Of a DNA stretch of 15,659 nt, positions 1-7,662 are shown piece after piece; the stretch's first letter is position 1; every line of letters starts with the position of its first letter. The notes under the pieces were generated by a model. The model had not been told where the DNA came from. It made no database searches and saw only the letters and a program-made list of their open reading frames with translations. The stretch covers positions 1 through 15,659 of the forward strand of contig JALOCC010000046.1 in NCBI GenBank assembly GCA_023227945.1. Direction: 5' to 3'. The translations under genes and the position numbers were made by a program. The DNA is from Candidatus Omnitrophota bacterium (lineage in GTDB: Bacteria; Omnitrophota; Gorgyraeia; Duberdicusellales; 4484-171).

Positions 1-285
1 ATTCATAATTTTTTTTAAAAATACCCCTAAAGGAGAAAGTGCTACATCGCCTATCAAAATATAGTTATACTGTTTTCTTTTTATAAAAGTATAGATAAAA
101 CTTTGCAGTAATACTTTTATAATAAAAAGCGGTAAAAAAACTTGAGAATATCCCCAGGTAATCTTATCTAGATTAACCTTCTTCTCTAATGCTTGCGCTA
201 AGTGATAACTCATACGCTGCATTCCACCTATAGAAGGAGGGTATTTTCTTGTTATATATAATATTTTGATATGCTTATTATCCAT
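1..285 (-). CDS. GT4-type glycosyltransferase, N-terminal fragment (runs off the left edge)
   Basis: This is an open frame of 95 codons from an ATG at 285-283 to the window edge, with no stop. The translation starts MDNKHIKILYITRKYPPSIG, followed by GMQR and then SYHLAQAL. A hydrophobic first strand followed by a P-P-x-x-G-G loop and an amphipathic helix is the classic N-terminus of GT4/GT-B glycosyltransferases, where the glycine loop lies at the acceptor/donor cleft. Family members are usually about 350-400 residues, so only the first quarter is visible and the donor-binding domain with its EX7E motif lies outside. A longer start is excluded because the ATG further upstream hits a stop after three codons. 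There is no clear Shine-Dalgarno. It lies 71 nt downstream of the GT-C-like gene in the same direction and probably belongs to the same glycan operon. The sugar specificity cannot be read from this part. Confidence 0.8.
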   Translation of the reverse strand, partial: MDNKHIKILYITRKYPPSIGGMQRMSYHLAQALEKKVNLDKITWGYSQVFLPLFIIKVLLQSFIYTFIKRKQYNYILIGDVALSPLGVFLKKIMN

Positions 286-356
286 AATCAACGTTTCATA
301 AAAATACTACAAAAATTATTCAGGGTTTAAATGCTTGGGTTAAACTTTGTAGATTG

Positions 357-1895
357 CTATAGTTCAGAAATTAATTTCCTAATTCTAATAAAACTTAAGA
401 CTGCAATTAAAACTAAGAGCACAACGCAAATAACCATTATAGGGTAAATTTGCGGTAAGAACTTGCTGACACTTATCCACCAAATATCCCAGATATCATA
501 ATTTTCTAAGGATTTGCGAATCGCCGGAACAAATAAAGGATCGGGATTATATTCGAAAAATAAAGAAAGTTTAAAAAATATTCTATGGATAGACGAAATA
601 AATAAAAACCATACACCTCGTATGGGGCTTAGCTCTGGCATGAAGTTAATAAAATATTCTGGCAATGCTAATTGCTCTTTAATAAACATAAGGTATTTAG
701 TAAAACTGACGAAGAGACACGGTAGTTGGATTAAAAACCCTAAGAATGCTGTGAAAAAGAAAGTTATTTTTGTTGCTTTGGTTTTAATGTTTTGTATAAA
801 TTCTGCCAAAAATATGCAAAATAAAGGAACAATGGGGTATAAATATCGTGGCCCCCATGAAAATATAGAACCTCTTTCAAAACGATAGATATAAAATATA
901 ATATTAGCAAAGATAAAAATTAAACAATATAACGCAAAACTCTTCTTCCTTTCCCATAGGCTACCAATGCCAAATAAAGCTAATATTAATGGCAAATTGT
1001 ATAAAAAGAAACTCTTGCCCGGACTAAAAATATAATAATATATGGCTTTGGCAATACTAGAACCATGTTTTATGCCTTCTTTAACCAATTCGTCAGTTTT
1101 TTGTATACTATTTACGCAACTACCCTTTAGTGAGCTAATATAGAAATATACTAAAATGCATAAAAGTAAAGGCGTAAGAGAAACAACCAAGAATTTTGAA
1201 AGAGAACCGAAAGATTTCTTATTTTTACTTTTATACAATAGGTAAACTAAAAATAAAGGTAGGTATAAGAAGGAATTGTTTTTTATGAGTAATGTATAAC
1301 CAACAAGAAAGCTGGCTAACGATATATATTTGATTAATTCCTTTTCTTCAAACTTATACAAAAGAAGCATTGCCGATAAGATAAAAATGCCTATGGCGGG
1401 TTCGGAAAATCCAGAACGAACATAAATTAAATTCATCGTGCATAAACCGTAACATACGGTGGTTAAAAAACACGTTTTCAGGCTAAACCGTAAATGTTTT
1501 AAAAATATAAAAAGGACCAAGGCTGTAAACGCATTAATAATAGGGTTGGCTAAAGAAACGCAAAATTGTGTTATGTAATCATGATCTGCACCGTTATTTA
1601 TGGCTTTTGATAATAAATGCCCTGTAATATAAAACGGTGCAAGCAAAATTGGCATGCCTATGTTGTGAGGAGAATAATATTTTCCGGAAGAATCTATTTT
1701 ACCTCTTGAGACATAGCTCATTTCATTTACGTTAAAAGGTCTATCGTGGATACTAAGATCTCTATCTAAGACAAGGCTTTCTGCGGTAAGATAGTTCTCT
1801 AAGCCGTCTCCTCCGTAATGCCCGTTAGAGAAAAATAAGAATATTGAAAAGAAAAATAAAAAAATATAGAGGTATAGAGATTTTTTCTTAATCAT
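357..1895 (-). CDS. GT-C-type membrane glycosyltransferase (ArnT/GT39-like)
   Basis: A 512-residue protein, mostly hydrophobic, with about 11-13 predicted membrane segments, the first at residues 7-22. Directly after it comes a short periplasmic-type loop HYGGDGLENY with an acidic residue at D30, which is where GT-C enzymes (GT39, GT83/ArnT and relatives) carry their catalytic aspartate. Further on, YYSPHNIGMPILLAPFY (about residues 73-89) resembles the second conserved loop region of such enzymes. These transferases use polyprenyl-phosphate sugars and act on the outer face of the inner membrane. The GtrB-like enzyme at 5069-6019 could supply the donor. The distance to the truncated gene upstream is 69 nt, one of the larger gaps here, and no close Shine-Dalgarno is seen. 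A Wzy polymerase is the main alternative, because these also have many membrane segments, but the early DG loop favours GT-C. The substrate is unknown. Confidence 0.6.
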   Translation of the reverse strand: MIKKKSLYLYIFLFFFSIFLFFSNGHYGGDGLENYLTAESLVLDRDLSIHDRPFNVNEMSYVSRGKIDSSGKYYSPHNIGMPILLAPFYITGHLLSKAINNGADHDYITQFCVSLANPIINAFTALVLFIFLKHLRFSLKTCFLTTVCYGLCTMNLIYVRSGFSEPAIGIFILSAMLLLYKFEEKELIKYISLASFLVGYTLLIKNNSFLYLPLFLVYLLYKSKNKKSFGSLSKFLVVSLTPLLLCILVYFYISSLKGSCVNSIQKTDELVKEGIKHGSSIAKAIYYYIFSPGKSFFLYNLPLILALFGIGSLWERKKSFALYCLIFIFANIIFYIYRFERGSIFSWGPRYLYPIVPLFCIFLAEFIQNIKTKATKITFFFTAFLGFLIQLPCLFVSFTKYLMFIKEQLALPEYFINFMPELSPIRGVWFLFISSIHRIFFKLSLFFEYNPDPLFVPAIRKSLENYDIWDIWWISVSKFLPQIYPIMVICVVLLVLIAVLSFIRIRKLISEL

Positions 1896-1964
1896 ATATT
1901 TTTACCAGCTACACTTTTGGCCCTTCCATTTCCTCTTTATATATTAAATAGTAATTCTTAATGC

Positions 1965-2282
1965 TTAAAAATATTTAATCCAGCAAAACGCGCCCGCGGT
2001 TGCCGCAGCTTCGCCTCGTAATGGTAAATAATTAGCCGCGGTGTTCATGCTGGTGAAATAAAAATATTCTTCCGGAGTAAGAGGCGTATCGACCTTTTCT
2101 AATATAAATTTTAGTAGTGGCCCATTAAAATACTGCATAATAATTAAAAGCATAATAAGCAGTATTACATCTTGTATTGAGATGGCAAGAAGTCTTTTTA
2201 AGTCGCTTGCATGCGAATAAAGATAATATACTAATCCCGCCGAACCGATAATCCAAATTAAGAATAATATTATTTTTTTCAC
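1965..2282 (-). pseudogene. Truncated UPF0104 / LPG-synthase-TM-like flippase-type membrane protein
   Basis: A 105-residue frame with two clear membrane segments (about residues 3-21 and 37-55) followed by NTAANYLPLRG at 80-90. The N-x-L-P-x-[RK]-x-G signature near residue 85 is typical of the lysylphosphatidylglycerol-synthase-type membrane family (PF03706/UPF0104, AglD-like), whose members are normally about 300 residues with 7-8 membrane segments. Here the normal second glycine is a glutamate (RGE), and the frame ends 15 residues later at IKYF followed by TAA, just after a T-run. The other frames also stop quickly, and only 69 nt remain before the next gene, so the C-terminal two thirds have been lost rather than merely shifted. 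The ATG overlaps the stop of the nucleotidyltransferase gene by 4 nt (ATGA), with an AGAGG about 10 nt upstream, so it was once a coupled operon member. A functional short form is possible but unlikely. Confidence 0.6.
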
Positions 2283-3346
2283 TGTAAAAAAGCCTCTTTG
2301 AATTTAGCGATTTTTTTGTGTCGATAAAGCCATATTACAAGACAGAATGTTATCAATTCCCGCGGAAGCCTGGTGAGTCGTAACGAACCCAGATCTCTTA
2401 AGGCCTTTTCTATATAGAGAGGAATAAGTGGGCGTGTAGCCATAAAAAAGGGGATGATATCGCAACGCACGGTTTTCCTCGTAAAACCCTCCATCTGGAA
2501 CTTATTCTTAAAATCTTTGCTTAAAAGCTCTTGGCCGGTTAAGCTCACAAAAGACGCCTCTAAACACTTAAAATAAAATTTCAAAGAATGATACCAATTA
2601 TAGCGTTTACTCATCTTTACCATATATTCCATATCCAGATCTTTTTTCCCCGCCAAGAGTGTCTTTATATGTAAAAGCTCACCAACGGTAATATAGGTAT
2701 TCTCATACAGGGTATGAGCGGCGGCAATCAGAAGCTCATCCTCTATCGAAGGTACCTGTATGGAATTGCCGTTTATCGTTATGGTTCTAAGCCTATTCCA
2801 CACATCAAGAGCATTCAAACAATCTATACCATTCCATGAAACGGTAAAATGTACATGGATTACCGGAAGTGCAATTTGATTATTTTCATCTTCTTTTACA
2901 TAAAACCTTTTCTTTGATTCCCGAATAGTGGAAATATTCCATTTTTCACGGAAACCCGCATCAACCAGAGCTTTTAAATAACGCGCCTTTGGTTTTCTGT
3001 CAACCAACACCAAATCAATATCCCCATCAACGTAGGCGTACGAACGAAATGTTTTCATGGCAAAGAACCTAAGCTTATTTTTTAAAAAAATGCGCGTGAT
3101 CTCATTTAAATATTCAAACGTTCTCGCTAAAGTCTGGCGCTCAAGAATAACGACCTGCTCAGGAAACTTCCTCCCCGCGCCAACAAGATCATCCTCAAGT
3201 ATCGCATAATATAACATTTCATTATATTTCATAACTTTAGCAAGCGCACAAGGGCCTCCGGTCAAGGCAAGAGGCGGGCCTTTTCGTTCGCCTTGCACTA
3301 TAGCCCGAAAATATCCTTTTATTAATTCGCTATTGGTTATTGCCAT
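2279..3346 (-). CDS. Nucleotidyltransferase-family protein (PF14907 / NTP_transf_5-like)
   Basis: A soluble 355-residue protein. The segment RSYAYVDGDIDLVLVD (101-116) matches the nucleotidyltransferase-fold core GDxD, with D109 and D111 as probable metal ligands. After it come a short KARYLKALVDAGF helix and, near residue 165, IHVHFTVSWNG, which fits the 'leHw.l' strand typical of the PF14907 family of uncharacterised nucleotidyltransferases. The C-terminal half is helical and basic. The family is common in exopolysaccharide and capsule loci, but its substrate is not established. The ATG overlaps the 3' end of the kinase-GT4 gene by 17 nt, and the stop overlaps the start of the truncated membrane gene by 4 nt, so the three were built as one translational unit. 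I infer that it transfers a nucleotidyl or related group to a sugar, perhaps one phosphorylated by the neighbouring kinase domain. The fold is well supported; the function is not. Confidence 0.7.
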   Translation of the reverse strand: MAITNSELIKGYFRAIVQGERKGPPLALTGGPCALAKVMKYNEMLYYAILEDDLVGAGRKFPEQVVILERQTLARTFEYLNEITRIFLKNKLRFFAMKTFRSYAYVDGDIDLVLVDRKPKARYLKALVDAGFREKWNISTIRESKKRFYVKEDENNQIALPVIHVHFTVSWNGIDCLNALDVWNRLRTITINGNSIQVPSIEDELLIAAAHTLYENTYITVGELLHIKTLLAGKKDLDMEYMVKMSKRYNWYHSLKFYFKCLEASFVSLTGQELLSKDFKNKFQMEGFTRKTVRCDIIPFFMATRPLIPLYIEKALRDLGSLRLTRLPRELITFCLVIWLYRHKKIAKFKEAFLQ

Positions 3347-5060
3347 TACCTAATAATGTCTTATAGATCGCATCAAAGTTACTGATATTTTTTCTCGTAT
3401 CAAAGTGACGAAGCGCAACCTGCCTATTCTGGTCTCCAAGTTTTTTTCTAAACGTTTCATTACTGCAAAGCATCACTATGGCCTTAGCAAATTCTTCAGG
3501 GTCATCTTTGGCGATTGCCAACGCCGCGCCTGCCTGTATTACTTCATCAAACGGCGCTTTGTCGGATATGACGATGGGCATGGCTGAAGCTATTGCTTCG
3601 ATAATAACATAAGGAATATCAATCTTTTTCTTGAAGCCGCCAAAGAAAGGATACATCATCACGTCGCAGGCTGCCATAAGCAACGCCATATCATCAACGG
3701 TATTTAGAAAAGTAATTCTTCCTTCAAAGCTTTTGTTCTGTAAAGCACCTTGCAAGGTCAACTGTCTTTTAAGGTGGGCTCTATCGTCAAGGCGTGCGGC
3801 GATAATAAAGTGAATTTTTTTATCCAGTGCAAAAACGCTTCTTATTATAGCTTCCAGGGCTTTTATCTCAAAGTCAGTAGCAAACTTACCAGCCCAAAGG
3901 ACATTATGAGCTGCACGTAACTTGGTTTTATATTTTGCGACGTCTTTATCTATGGCATTGCTGAATAATGCGGTATCAACGCTGGGGTAAATAAGATGTA
4001 CATTCTTGATATTGTTCCGAAGAAGGATATCCCGTGAGTACCGAGAATTCACCACTACCGCATCAGAATAGATAAGTTTTTTTACCTGAACAGTCTTGAG
4101 CTTTTGCGTGATATAAGGTATGCTTTGCACGCATTTACGCTTACTGATGATCTTTTTGATAATGCATGAGGTAAAATATTCCGGCGTAAAACAAAAATGA
4201 TAGATATCAAAATCTGATCTATGGACAAGAAGAAACAGTAATAGCCTGAACTTTTGGCGCAAGCGTAAGGTATTATCGCTATAGATATCATACCGCGTTA
4301 TGTCCTTGTGCCACACAACACCGCGGCGTTTGGTAAAGATATAAAAACTATAGTTATTAAGGAACGTAACAATGTCGCGCACTAAATTTTTACTTGCTTC
4401 ATCCCATGGCGGTTCTACTGCGCGACTCACCATCAATATATTTTTATTACCGACTTTCGTTATGATAGACTCTATCTGTGCCCAGGTTCTATTTACCTCA
4501 GAAGAACTATCAATCATTATAAGCCCTAAATCTCTGCCAAGTTTTTTATATAACTCATTTTTCTTTTGATAGTAGCACACATCATTATGCTCACCTTCTC
4601 TTTCCTGGGCTATCTTTTCATTTGTTGTTAACACTATAGGAAACGTCGATTTCGGAATAATTTTCAGAAAAAATTCTACTTCGGATTCTTTGATAACTCC
4701 TAAAAAGATATAGTGTACTAATATATCAAAAAAATACCTGTCGCACACTATCGCTTTATTAATTCTACGAAAACACACTGAGCGTACATCGAATATAATA
4801 ATATCGAGAAGAAGGCATATTTTTCTTAGCAAATGAAGGGTTATTTTCTTGACTCCCCTTTTTTCTTCGTGCGCTTTTTCGATATTTTTTTTTATACGGG
4901 CTGAAAACGACCCCAAAATACGCCCTGCCGTAAGATAGATAGAGCTCTTGTATACTTCAATAAATTTTACGGGGGTACCTTTTGAATCAAAAAATTCTTT
5001 TGTCCTTTTCGCGAGAGTACTTTTCCCAGAACCATCGATACCAGAAAAAGAAATAATCAT
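3330..5060 (-). CDS. Fusion: thymidylate-kinase-like P-loop domain + GT4 glycosyltransferase
   Basis: A 576-residue two-domain protein if it starts at the ATG at 5060. A TTG at 5072 would add four residues and overlap the preceding stop by 4 nt; I prefer the ATG because MIISFSGIDGSGKST is a natural P-loop kinase N-terminus. Domain 1 (about 1-200): Walker A GIDGSGKST at 7-15, CDRYFFD with DRY at 107-109 (the DR motif of dTMP-kinase-like proteins), and an arginine-bearing lid-like stretch AQEREGEHND near 151-160. Domain 2 (about 205-576): GT-B features including ILMVSRAVEPPWDEASK, a middle linker NSRYSRDILL, LWAGKF at the start of the donor domain, and IPYVIIEAIASAMPIVISD near 482-500. E488 is the second glutamate of EX7E; the first is not glutamate (isoleucine at that spacing, an aspartate one residue on). 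Housekeeping thymidylate kinases are about 210 residues and stand alone, so domain 1 probably phosphorylates something else, such as a sugar or polyol used by the pathway. Confidence 0.8.
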   Translation of the reverse strand: MIISFSGIDGSGKSTLAKRTKEFFDSKGTPVKFIEVYKSSIYLTAGRILGSFSARIKKNIEKAHEEKRGVKKITLHLLRKICLLLDIIIFDVRSVCFRRINKAIVCDRYFFDILVHYIFLGVIKESEVEFFLKIIPKSTFPIVLTTNEKIAQEREGEHNDVCYYQKKNELYKKLGRDLGLIMIDSSSEVNRTWAQIESIITKVGNKNILMVSRAVEPPWDEASKNLVRDIVTFLNNYSFYIFTKRRGVVWHKDITRYDIYSDNTLRLRQKFRLLLFLLVHRSDFDIYHFCFTPEYFTSCIIKKIISKRKCVQSIPYITQKLKTVQVKKLIYSDAVVVNSRYSRDILLRNNIKNVHLIYPSVDTALFSNAIDKDVAKYKTKLRAAHNVLWAGKFATDFEIKALEAIIRSVFALDKKIHFIIAARLDDRAHLKRQLTLQGALQNKSFEGRITFLNTVDDMALLMAACDVMMYPFFGGFKKKIDIPYVIIEAIASAMPIVISDKAPFDEVIQAGAALAIAKDDPEEFAKAIVMLCSNETFRKKLGDQNRQVALRHFDTRKNISNFDAIYKTLLGNGNNQ

Positions 5061-5068
5061 AAATTCTT

Positions 5069-6019
5069 TCAAAGGTTATTATTACCAAATTCCCGTTTTC
5101 TTAATCGATAAAGTATCTCCTCGTTGATTTTTCTATTAACAGAAATAATATCCCCTAATAAACCTATCATGATAATTATTGTACCTATGATAAATGCGAT
5201 GGCGGCAACAATTAAAGACTGGATATGCCCCCCTTGGGGTTTGGTGAAATGCGCAACTAAGAATCTTACGATAAGCAGCAAACTAAAAATTATTGGAATT
5301 AGCCCGAGATTAAAAAAACTTTTAAATGGCTCATACATTAAGTAAATACGCAATATGGTAGAGACTGACTTTTTAATGTAGGAAGGGATATTTTTTATTA
5401 ATCGAGAATCTCTCAGCTTTTCGTTAGTGGAAATAAGAATGTAACTTATGGGAATACCTAGCCGGCCTGCCTGAATTATGGTTTCTATGGTATAGGTGTA
5501 GGTCGAAAACACATTAAGCCTTAAGGCTGCTTCACGGCTGTATGCACGAAATCCAGATGTGGTGTCCGGTATATCGGTTTTAGAAAACTTTCTCACAACG
5601 AAACTGCCAAGTTTTTGTAGTATTTTTTTGCCCCAAGAAAAATGTTTTACTGCGGAGATGTCCCGACAGCCTATTATGATTTCTCCTTTTTTATCAATAA
5701 TTCCCTTAATTAATCTTGGTATATCTTCTCCTTTATATTGATTATCTGCGTCTGTATTCACTATAATATCCGCTCCTAATTCTAAAGATTTTTCTATTCC
5801 TCTCCTGAAACCCTCCGCAAGCCCCCTGTGATACGGGAGATCCAGTATATGTTTTACCCCCAGGGCCTTAGCCACTTGAACGGTATTATCGGTACTGCCG
5901 TCGTTAATCACCAAAATTTCTACCTTATCTATCCCGGTTATCTCAAGAGGTAAAGATTTTATGGTTACCGTGAGCGCTTCCTCTTCGTTATAGCAAGGAA
6001 TTTGGATAATAAGTTTCAT
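5069..6019 (-). CDS. DPM1/GtrB-like GT2 glycosyltransferase with two C-terminal membrane segments
   Basis: A 316-residue inverting GT2 enzyme. Visible motifs are IPCYNEEE at 7-14, VINDGSTDNT at 37-46, the metal/nucleotide-binding D-A-D at 90-92, and DTTSGFRAYS at 152-161, which is typical of the dolichyl- or undecaprenyl-phosphate sugar synthase branch (DPM1, GtrB). Two long hydrophobic segments (about 236-256 and 266-292) follow the catalytic domain, as in membrane-anchored GtrB-type enzymes. The likely reaction moves a hexose from an NDP-sugar to polyprenyl phosphate on the cytoplasmic face. The lipid-linked sugar would serve a GT-C enzyme, and one such candidate lies at 357-1895. The start is supported by AGGAGA just upstream of the ATG, one of the clearest ribosome-binding sites in the window. 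The gene follows the other GT2 gene by 12 nt. The sugar identity is unknown. Confidence 0.87.
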   Translation of the reverse strand: MKLIIQIPCYNEEEALTVTIKSLPLEITGIDKVEILVINDGSTDNTVQVAKALGVKHILDLPYHRGLAEGFRRGIEKSLELGADIIVNTDADNQYKGEDIPRLIKGIIDKKGEIIIGCRDISAVKHFSWGKKILQKLGSFVVRKFSKTDIPDTTSGFRAYSREAALRLNVFSTYTYTIETIIQAGRLGIPISYILISTNEKLRDSRLIKNIPSYIKKSVSTILRIYLMYEPFKSFFNLGLIPIIFSLLLIVRFLVAHFTKPQGGHIQSLIVAAIAFIIGTIIIMIGLLGDIISVNRKINEEILYRLRKREFGNNNL

Positions 6020-6031
6020 AATCTCTCCTTT

Positions 6032-6940
6032 TTATATCTTTACTATTTCTGTATCCGGCACCCCATATTTTACAGAAATACATTTACGTTTTTTAAAAAC
6101 AATTGGCAGTTTTGCAAAAGCTTGAATAAAACCAGCGATGGTATGAAATTGTGCGCTTACAAGCGCATGCAAAAGTCTTGGTAATAAAAATAACAGATGT
6201 TGCGCCAGAATAGAAAAGCTGGATATATTTTTCCAGGTAAAAAGAAACATATTTCTATCCACTAAAACTTTTCTTTTATATTGAGAAAAGCTTTTAGCAA
6301 AAGTTGTGCTCTCTTTATGGTAAATACGGCTTTTCGGTTCATAGATACCTTTATAACCCATTTTAAGCCCTCTATAGCAAAGATCCGTATCTTCCCAGTA
6401 ACCAGGTAGATAAAGAGAATCGTATCCCCCCAATTGCAAGAATATACTTTTGCGAAATGCTCCGCAAGCAATACTTTGTGTTATGCCCTCTAAATCAGGG
6501 ATTTCTCTGTCCACTTCCACCTTGATAAAACCGTATTTCATTTTTATATAAGATTTACCTCCGTTAAATGTGCCATCGAAATTGAGTACACAAGGCGCGA
6601 TAAAAAAAACATTGTTATCATGAAAATGCTCCAATAACGGATCAACAAAATCAACTTCTACTTTTATATCGTTATTAAGAAAAATTGCAAACTCGGCTTC
6701 TGATTGTTCTACCGCTTCATTAAACGAACAAAGCACTTTATTTTCTCGTGCAATATGTATTATAACTTGAGGAAAACTTTCTCTTAGGAACTCAACGCTT
6801 GCATCCTTGCTTTGATTATCTATTACGGTAACGCGGCCATTATACCTGCTTTTTTTGCAAGCTTCAATAATGGTCGGCAAACACTCCGCTAATAAATCTT
6901 TACCGTTATAATTCAATACGAAAATCTCAAAATTTAGCAT
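6032..6940 (-). CDS. GT2 glycosyltransferase (rhamnosyltransferase-like)
   Basis: A 302-residue GT2 enzyme with an N-terminal GT-A fold. FVLNYNGKDLL near 7-17 is the first nucleotide-binding strand, VIDNQSKDAS near 39-48 the next, LNNDI at 88-92 takes the place of the DxD motif (D91), and GYWEDTDLCYRG at 180-191 carries the WED catalytic-region motif seen in rhamnosyl- and related transferases. The C-terminal 70 residues include an amphipathic or hydrophobic stretch (about 243-270) that may bind the membrane. It should transfer a sugar from a nucleotide donor to a growing lipid-linked oligosaccharide in the cytoplasm. It sits 29 nt downstream of the methyltransferase gene, without a visible Shine-Dalgarno. 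The family is certain; donor and acceptor cannot be assigned from sequence. Confidence 0.87.
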   Translation of the reverse strand: MLNFEIFVLNYNGKDLLAECLPTIIEACKKSRYNGRVTVIDNQSKDASVEFLRESFPQVIIHIARENKVLCSFNEAVEQSEAEFAIFLNNDIKVEVDFVDPLLEHFHDNNVFFIAPCVLNFDGTFNGGKSYIKMKYGFIKVEVDREIPDLEGITQSIACGAFRKSIFLQLGGYDSLYLPGYWEDTDLCYRGLKMGYKGIYEPKSRIYHKESTTFAKSFSQYKRKVLVDRNMFLFTWKNISSFSILAQHLLFLLPRLLHALVSAQFHTIAGFIQAFAKLPIVFKKRKCISVKYGVPDTEIVKI

Positions 6941-6969
6941 TTTAGATTGTAATTCTAGACAAACATTCT

Positions 6970-7647
6970 TTATGATATTTTCTTGAAATTATTAATCTCA
7001 TCATTTCTTTCTTGCCTGGCTAAGAATATATATTGTCTTGTAAAAAAATCCGCAAATATATTAGCCAGTATCGCATTAAAAAACCAACTTATGTGCCCAG
7101 AAAAGTTTCTTTTAATCTTTATTATCTTAAAATTAGCATTTTTTAAATATTGTTTTATTGTTCTAAATGTAAAAAATCTAAGATGGCCTATATCAAGAAT
7201 ACCGCTATCGGCATACTTGAATTCTCCTTTTACAACTAAACTTAACCAAACGCGATAATACCTGACATTAGGTATACTGATAAATAAAAAACCGTCATCC
7301 TTGAGCAAGGGCTTAATTTTATTTAAAATTATCCATGGATCTTGTAAATGCTCAAGCACGTCGGCTAGGATAATCACATCAAAGTAATTTTTGTTTAATT
7401 CCAAAGGGAAAGATTCTATGTCTGCGATTATAACTTTATCTATATTTTTCTTGGCAATTTCTGCCGCTTCTGTGTTCTTCTCTATGCCAATTACCTCCTC
7501 AATGCCCCCTTCCTTCAAACTCTTTCCAAACGCGCCTGTTCCACACCCCACATCTAATACGTGTTTTGCATGCCAAGGAAAAATTGAAAAGAATTCTCTT
7601 CTTCCGGAATTATAATATTCTATCTTTTTTTTGAATAAATCTACCAT
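6970..7647 (-). CDS. Class I SAM-dependent methyltransferase
   Basis: A 225-residue Methyltransf_23/UbiG-like protein. Motif I VLDVGCGTG is at 30-38, the acidic end of strand 2 is E56 in VIGIEKN, D76 closes strand 3 (IIADIES), and FDVIILADVLEHLQDP (89-104) is motif post-II/III, with the HLxDP signature common in this branch. IPNVRYYRV and GHLRFFT (154-160) match the pattern of methyltransferases found in O-antigen and exopolysaccharide clusters. The likely role is O- or N-methylation of a sugar residue, possibly a chain-terminating or stabilising step, in the cytoplasm. The start is supported by AGGAAA upstream of the ATG. Neighbours are a flippase gene 15 nt upstream and a GT2 gene 29 nt downstream. 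The acceptor is unknown. Confidence 0.85.
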   Translation of the reverse strand: MVDLFKKKIEYYNSGRREFFSIFPWHAKHVLDVGCGTGAFGKSLKEGGIEEVIGIEKNTEAAEIAKKNIDKVIIADIESFPLELNKNYFDVIILADVLEHLQDPWIILNKIKPLLKDDGFLFISIPNVRYYRVWLSLVVKGEFKYADSGILDIGHLRFFTFRTIKQYLKNANFKIIKIKRNFSGHISWFFNAILANIFADFFTRQYIFLARQERNDEINNFKKIS

Positions 7648-7662
7648 TTATTTTTCCTGTAA

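Noticed and set aside
325..345. Inverted repeat GTTTAA...TTAAAC downstream of the GT-C gene, a possible terminator
   Set aside because: The 6-bp stem is almost all A/T with a 9-nt loop, and the nearest T-run is about 10 nt away, so it is too weak to call a terminator.
514..888. 124-codon plus-strand frame inside the GT-C gene
   Set aside because: It lies wholly antisense to a frame with clear membrane-protein character; its translation has no domain pattern and it is the only plus-strand candidate there.
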